A stretch of DNA of 64,000 nucleotides from positions 249,309 through 313,308 of the forward strand of contig NW_004191832.1 of the NCBI RefSeq assembly GCF_000330505.1. The letters are read 5' to 3'. The notes under the pieces were generated by a model. The model saw only the letters and a list, made by a program, of their open reading frames with translations. It ran no database searches and had not been told where the DNA came from. Below are positions 63,294 to 64,000 of the stretch, piece after piece (the stretch's first letter is position 1; the number at the start of each line of letters is the position of its first letter). The position numbers and the translations under genes were made by a program. The stretch comes from Entamoeba invadens IP1. Taxonomy: Eukaryota > Evosea > Mastigamoebida > Endamoebidae.

Positions 63294-64000
63294 TCACTTG
63301 ACTTGTTTCTTCTTGTTCGTCCTCTTGCAAAGTCTTGACCAGGTGAAGATCTCTTTGAGAGAGCCAGGGATGTTTTTATCTTCCTTCTTGCACTCCACCT
63401 TCTCCTCCTCTTCCGAGTCATCGCTGTTGGTGTGGGGTAACAAAAGTTGTCTGATGAGTTCCTTTTCAAAGTCTCGGTTCTCAAGTGTTTGCAAAACATC
63501 AACAGACGATTTCTCACTTTCGATCGCCTTTTCGCGTTCCTTCCACTCCGAGTGCTTGAAGACGAGGTTTTCTGTGTCTTTTGGCGCAATCCCCTCAACT
63601 GGCAGCCAATAATGCTGTTTCACCGAGGTGTATCGGAACCCAAACCGTTTAAACACTTTCAAAATCTCGCTACCATATAACAACGCCATCCCGTCATTTG
63701 GCAAAGCATCTGCTATTTGGTCCAAAGTCGACGCGCCAGTTAAAACAATTTGTTCGAGACTTGAAGTTGGGACAATTTCGTTAACCGTCACGTCTTCTTT
63801 GCGGGCCACTTCCTCTCTCCAAAAACACAGGTTTGTAAAGGCTTGCGTTTCTGCTTGCGACATTTTTTTGTGGAACGAATGTTTGGAAATAATTCTTTTC
63901 AGTTCAGCCGTTCTTCCCTTTGGCAGACACTCGTTTTCAGATTCCATGAAAACGTTCTGCAACGTTCTCATTTGAAGTGCGGCTCGTCGCACGTAGTCGA
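63294..64000 (-). CDS. Rrp6/EXOSC10-like exosome ribonuclease, C-terminal part (runs off right edge)
   Basis: About 235 codons are visible, open to the window edge; the N-terminal nuclease domain lies outside. The visible part has an HRDC-type helical domain: QAFTNLCFWREEVARKEDV followed by EIVPTSSLEQI, matching the LRALYxWRDxxARxEDEScxYVLPNxxLxxIA pattern that follows the exonuclease in Rrp6. After it come strands with FGFRYTSVKQHYWLPV and an acidic, Lys-rich tail ending WSRLCKRTNKKKQVK, suited to nuclear localisation and exosome contact. Rrp6 trims and degrades nuclear RNAs 3' to 5'. A RecQ-type HRDC protein is the alternative; the WRD-x-ARxED form favours Rrp6. Confidence 0.7.
   Translation of the reverse strand, partial: DYVRRAALQMRTLQNVFMESENECLPKGRTAELKRIISKHSFHKKMSQAETQAFTNLCFWREEVARKEDVTVNEIVPTSSLEQIVLTGASTLDQIADALPNDGMALLYGSEILKVFKRFGFRYTSVKQHYWLPVEGIAPKDTENLVFKHSEWKEREKAIESEKSSVDVLQTLENRDFEKELIRQLLLPHTNSDDSEEEEKVECKKEDKNIPGSLKEIFTWSRLCKRTNKKKQVK

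Overview
This 64 kb window is eukaryotic nuclear DNA from an amoebozoan of the genus Entamoeba, probably Entamoeba invadens. The evidence is: AT-rich spacers between compact genes; short introns that nearly all begin GTTTGT; Entamoeba hallmark families (CXXC-rich transmembrane kinase, BspA-type leucine-rich repeat protein, TLDc protein, a GPI-like surface protein); and a hAT DNA transposon, a class known to be abundant in E. invadens. The species is inferred, not proven. No CRISPR array, prokaryotic operon, tRNA or rRNA gene was seen.

Layout. 0-16 kb: divergent actin (partial), Roadblock/LAMTOR2-like protein, LOA1/Vps66-type acyltransferase, secreted alpha-amylase, HRD1-like membrane RING ligase, NECAP endocytic adaptor, inositol polyphosphate kinase, a 128 bp MITE, a secreted Cys-containing surface protein, SmD2, a seven-base-first-exon coiled-coil gene, N-myristoyltransferase. 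15.5-26.5 kb: helical protein, four-exon GNAT, small HTH-like protein, synaptojanin-like Sac phosphatase, Q/S-rich protein, BspA LRR protein. 26.7-30.4 kb: a complete-ended hAT transposon (14 bp TIRs, 8 bp target duplication) whose transposase has two nonsense codons and a frameshift. 31-37.4 kb: RasGAP-like gene, histidine ammonia-lyase-like pseudoenzyme, a puzzling multi-pass membrane gene, truncated-ubiquitin/eS31 fusion. 37.5-45 kb: a 13-exon, about 2297-residue transmembrane receptor kinase. 45-52.4 kb: a pseudogene, DHHC palmitoyltransferase, syntaxin, bacterial-type GDP-mannose pyrophosphorylase, TLDc protein. 52.5-64 kb: DOCK-family RhoGEF (2378 residues), small tail-anchored ORF, GPI-type surface protein, PNKP DNA repair enzyme and a partial Rrp6-like exosome nuclease.

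Genes are not organised by pathway, but many serve membrane traffic and signalling (NECAP, syntaxin, DHHC, NMT, Sac phosphatase, IPK, DOCK, RasGAP-like, TMK, LAMTOR2-like). Gene models were built by hand from reading frames and splice motifs. Splice phases were checked for every multi-exon gene and close cleanly except where stated (membrane gene at 35.3-36.4 kb; one intron of the GNAT gene).
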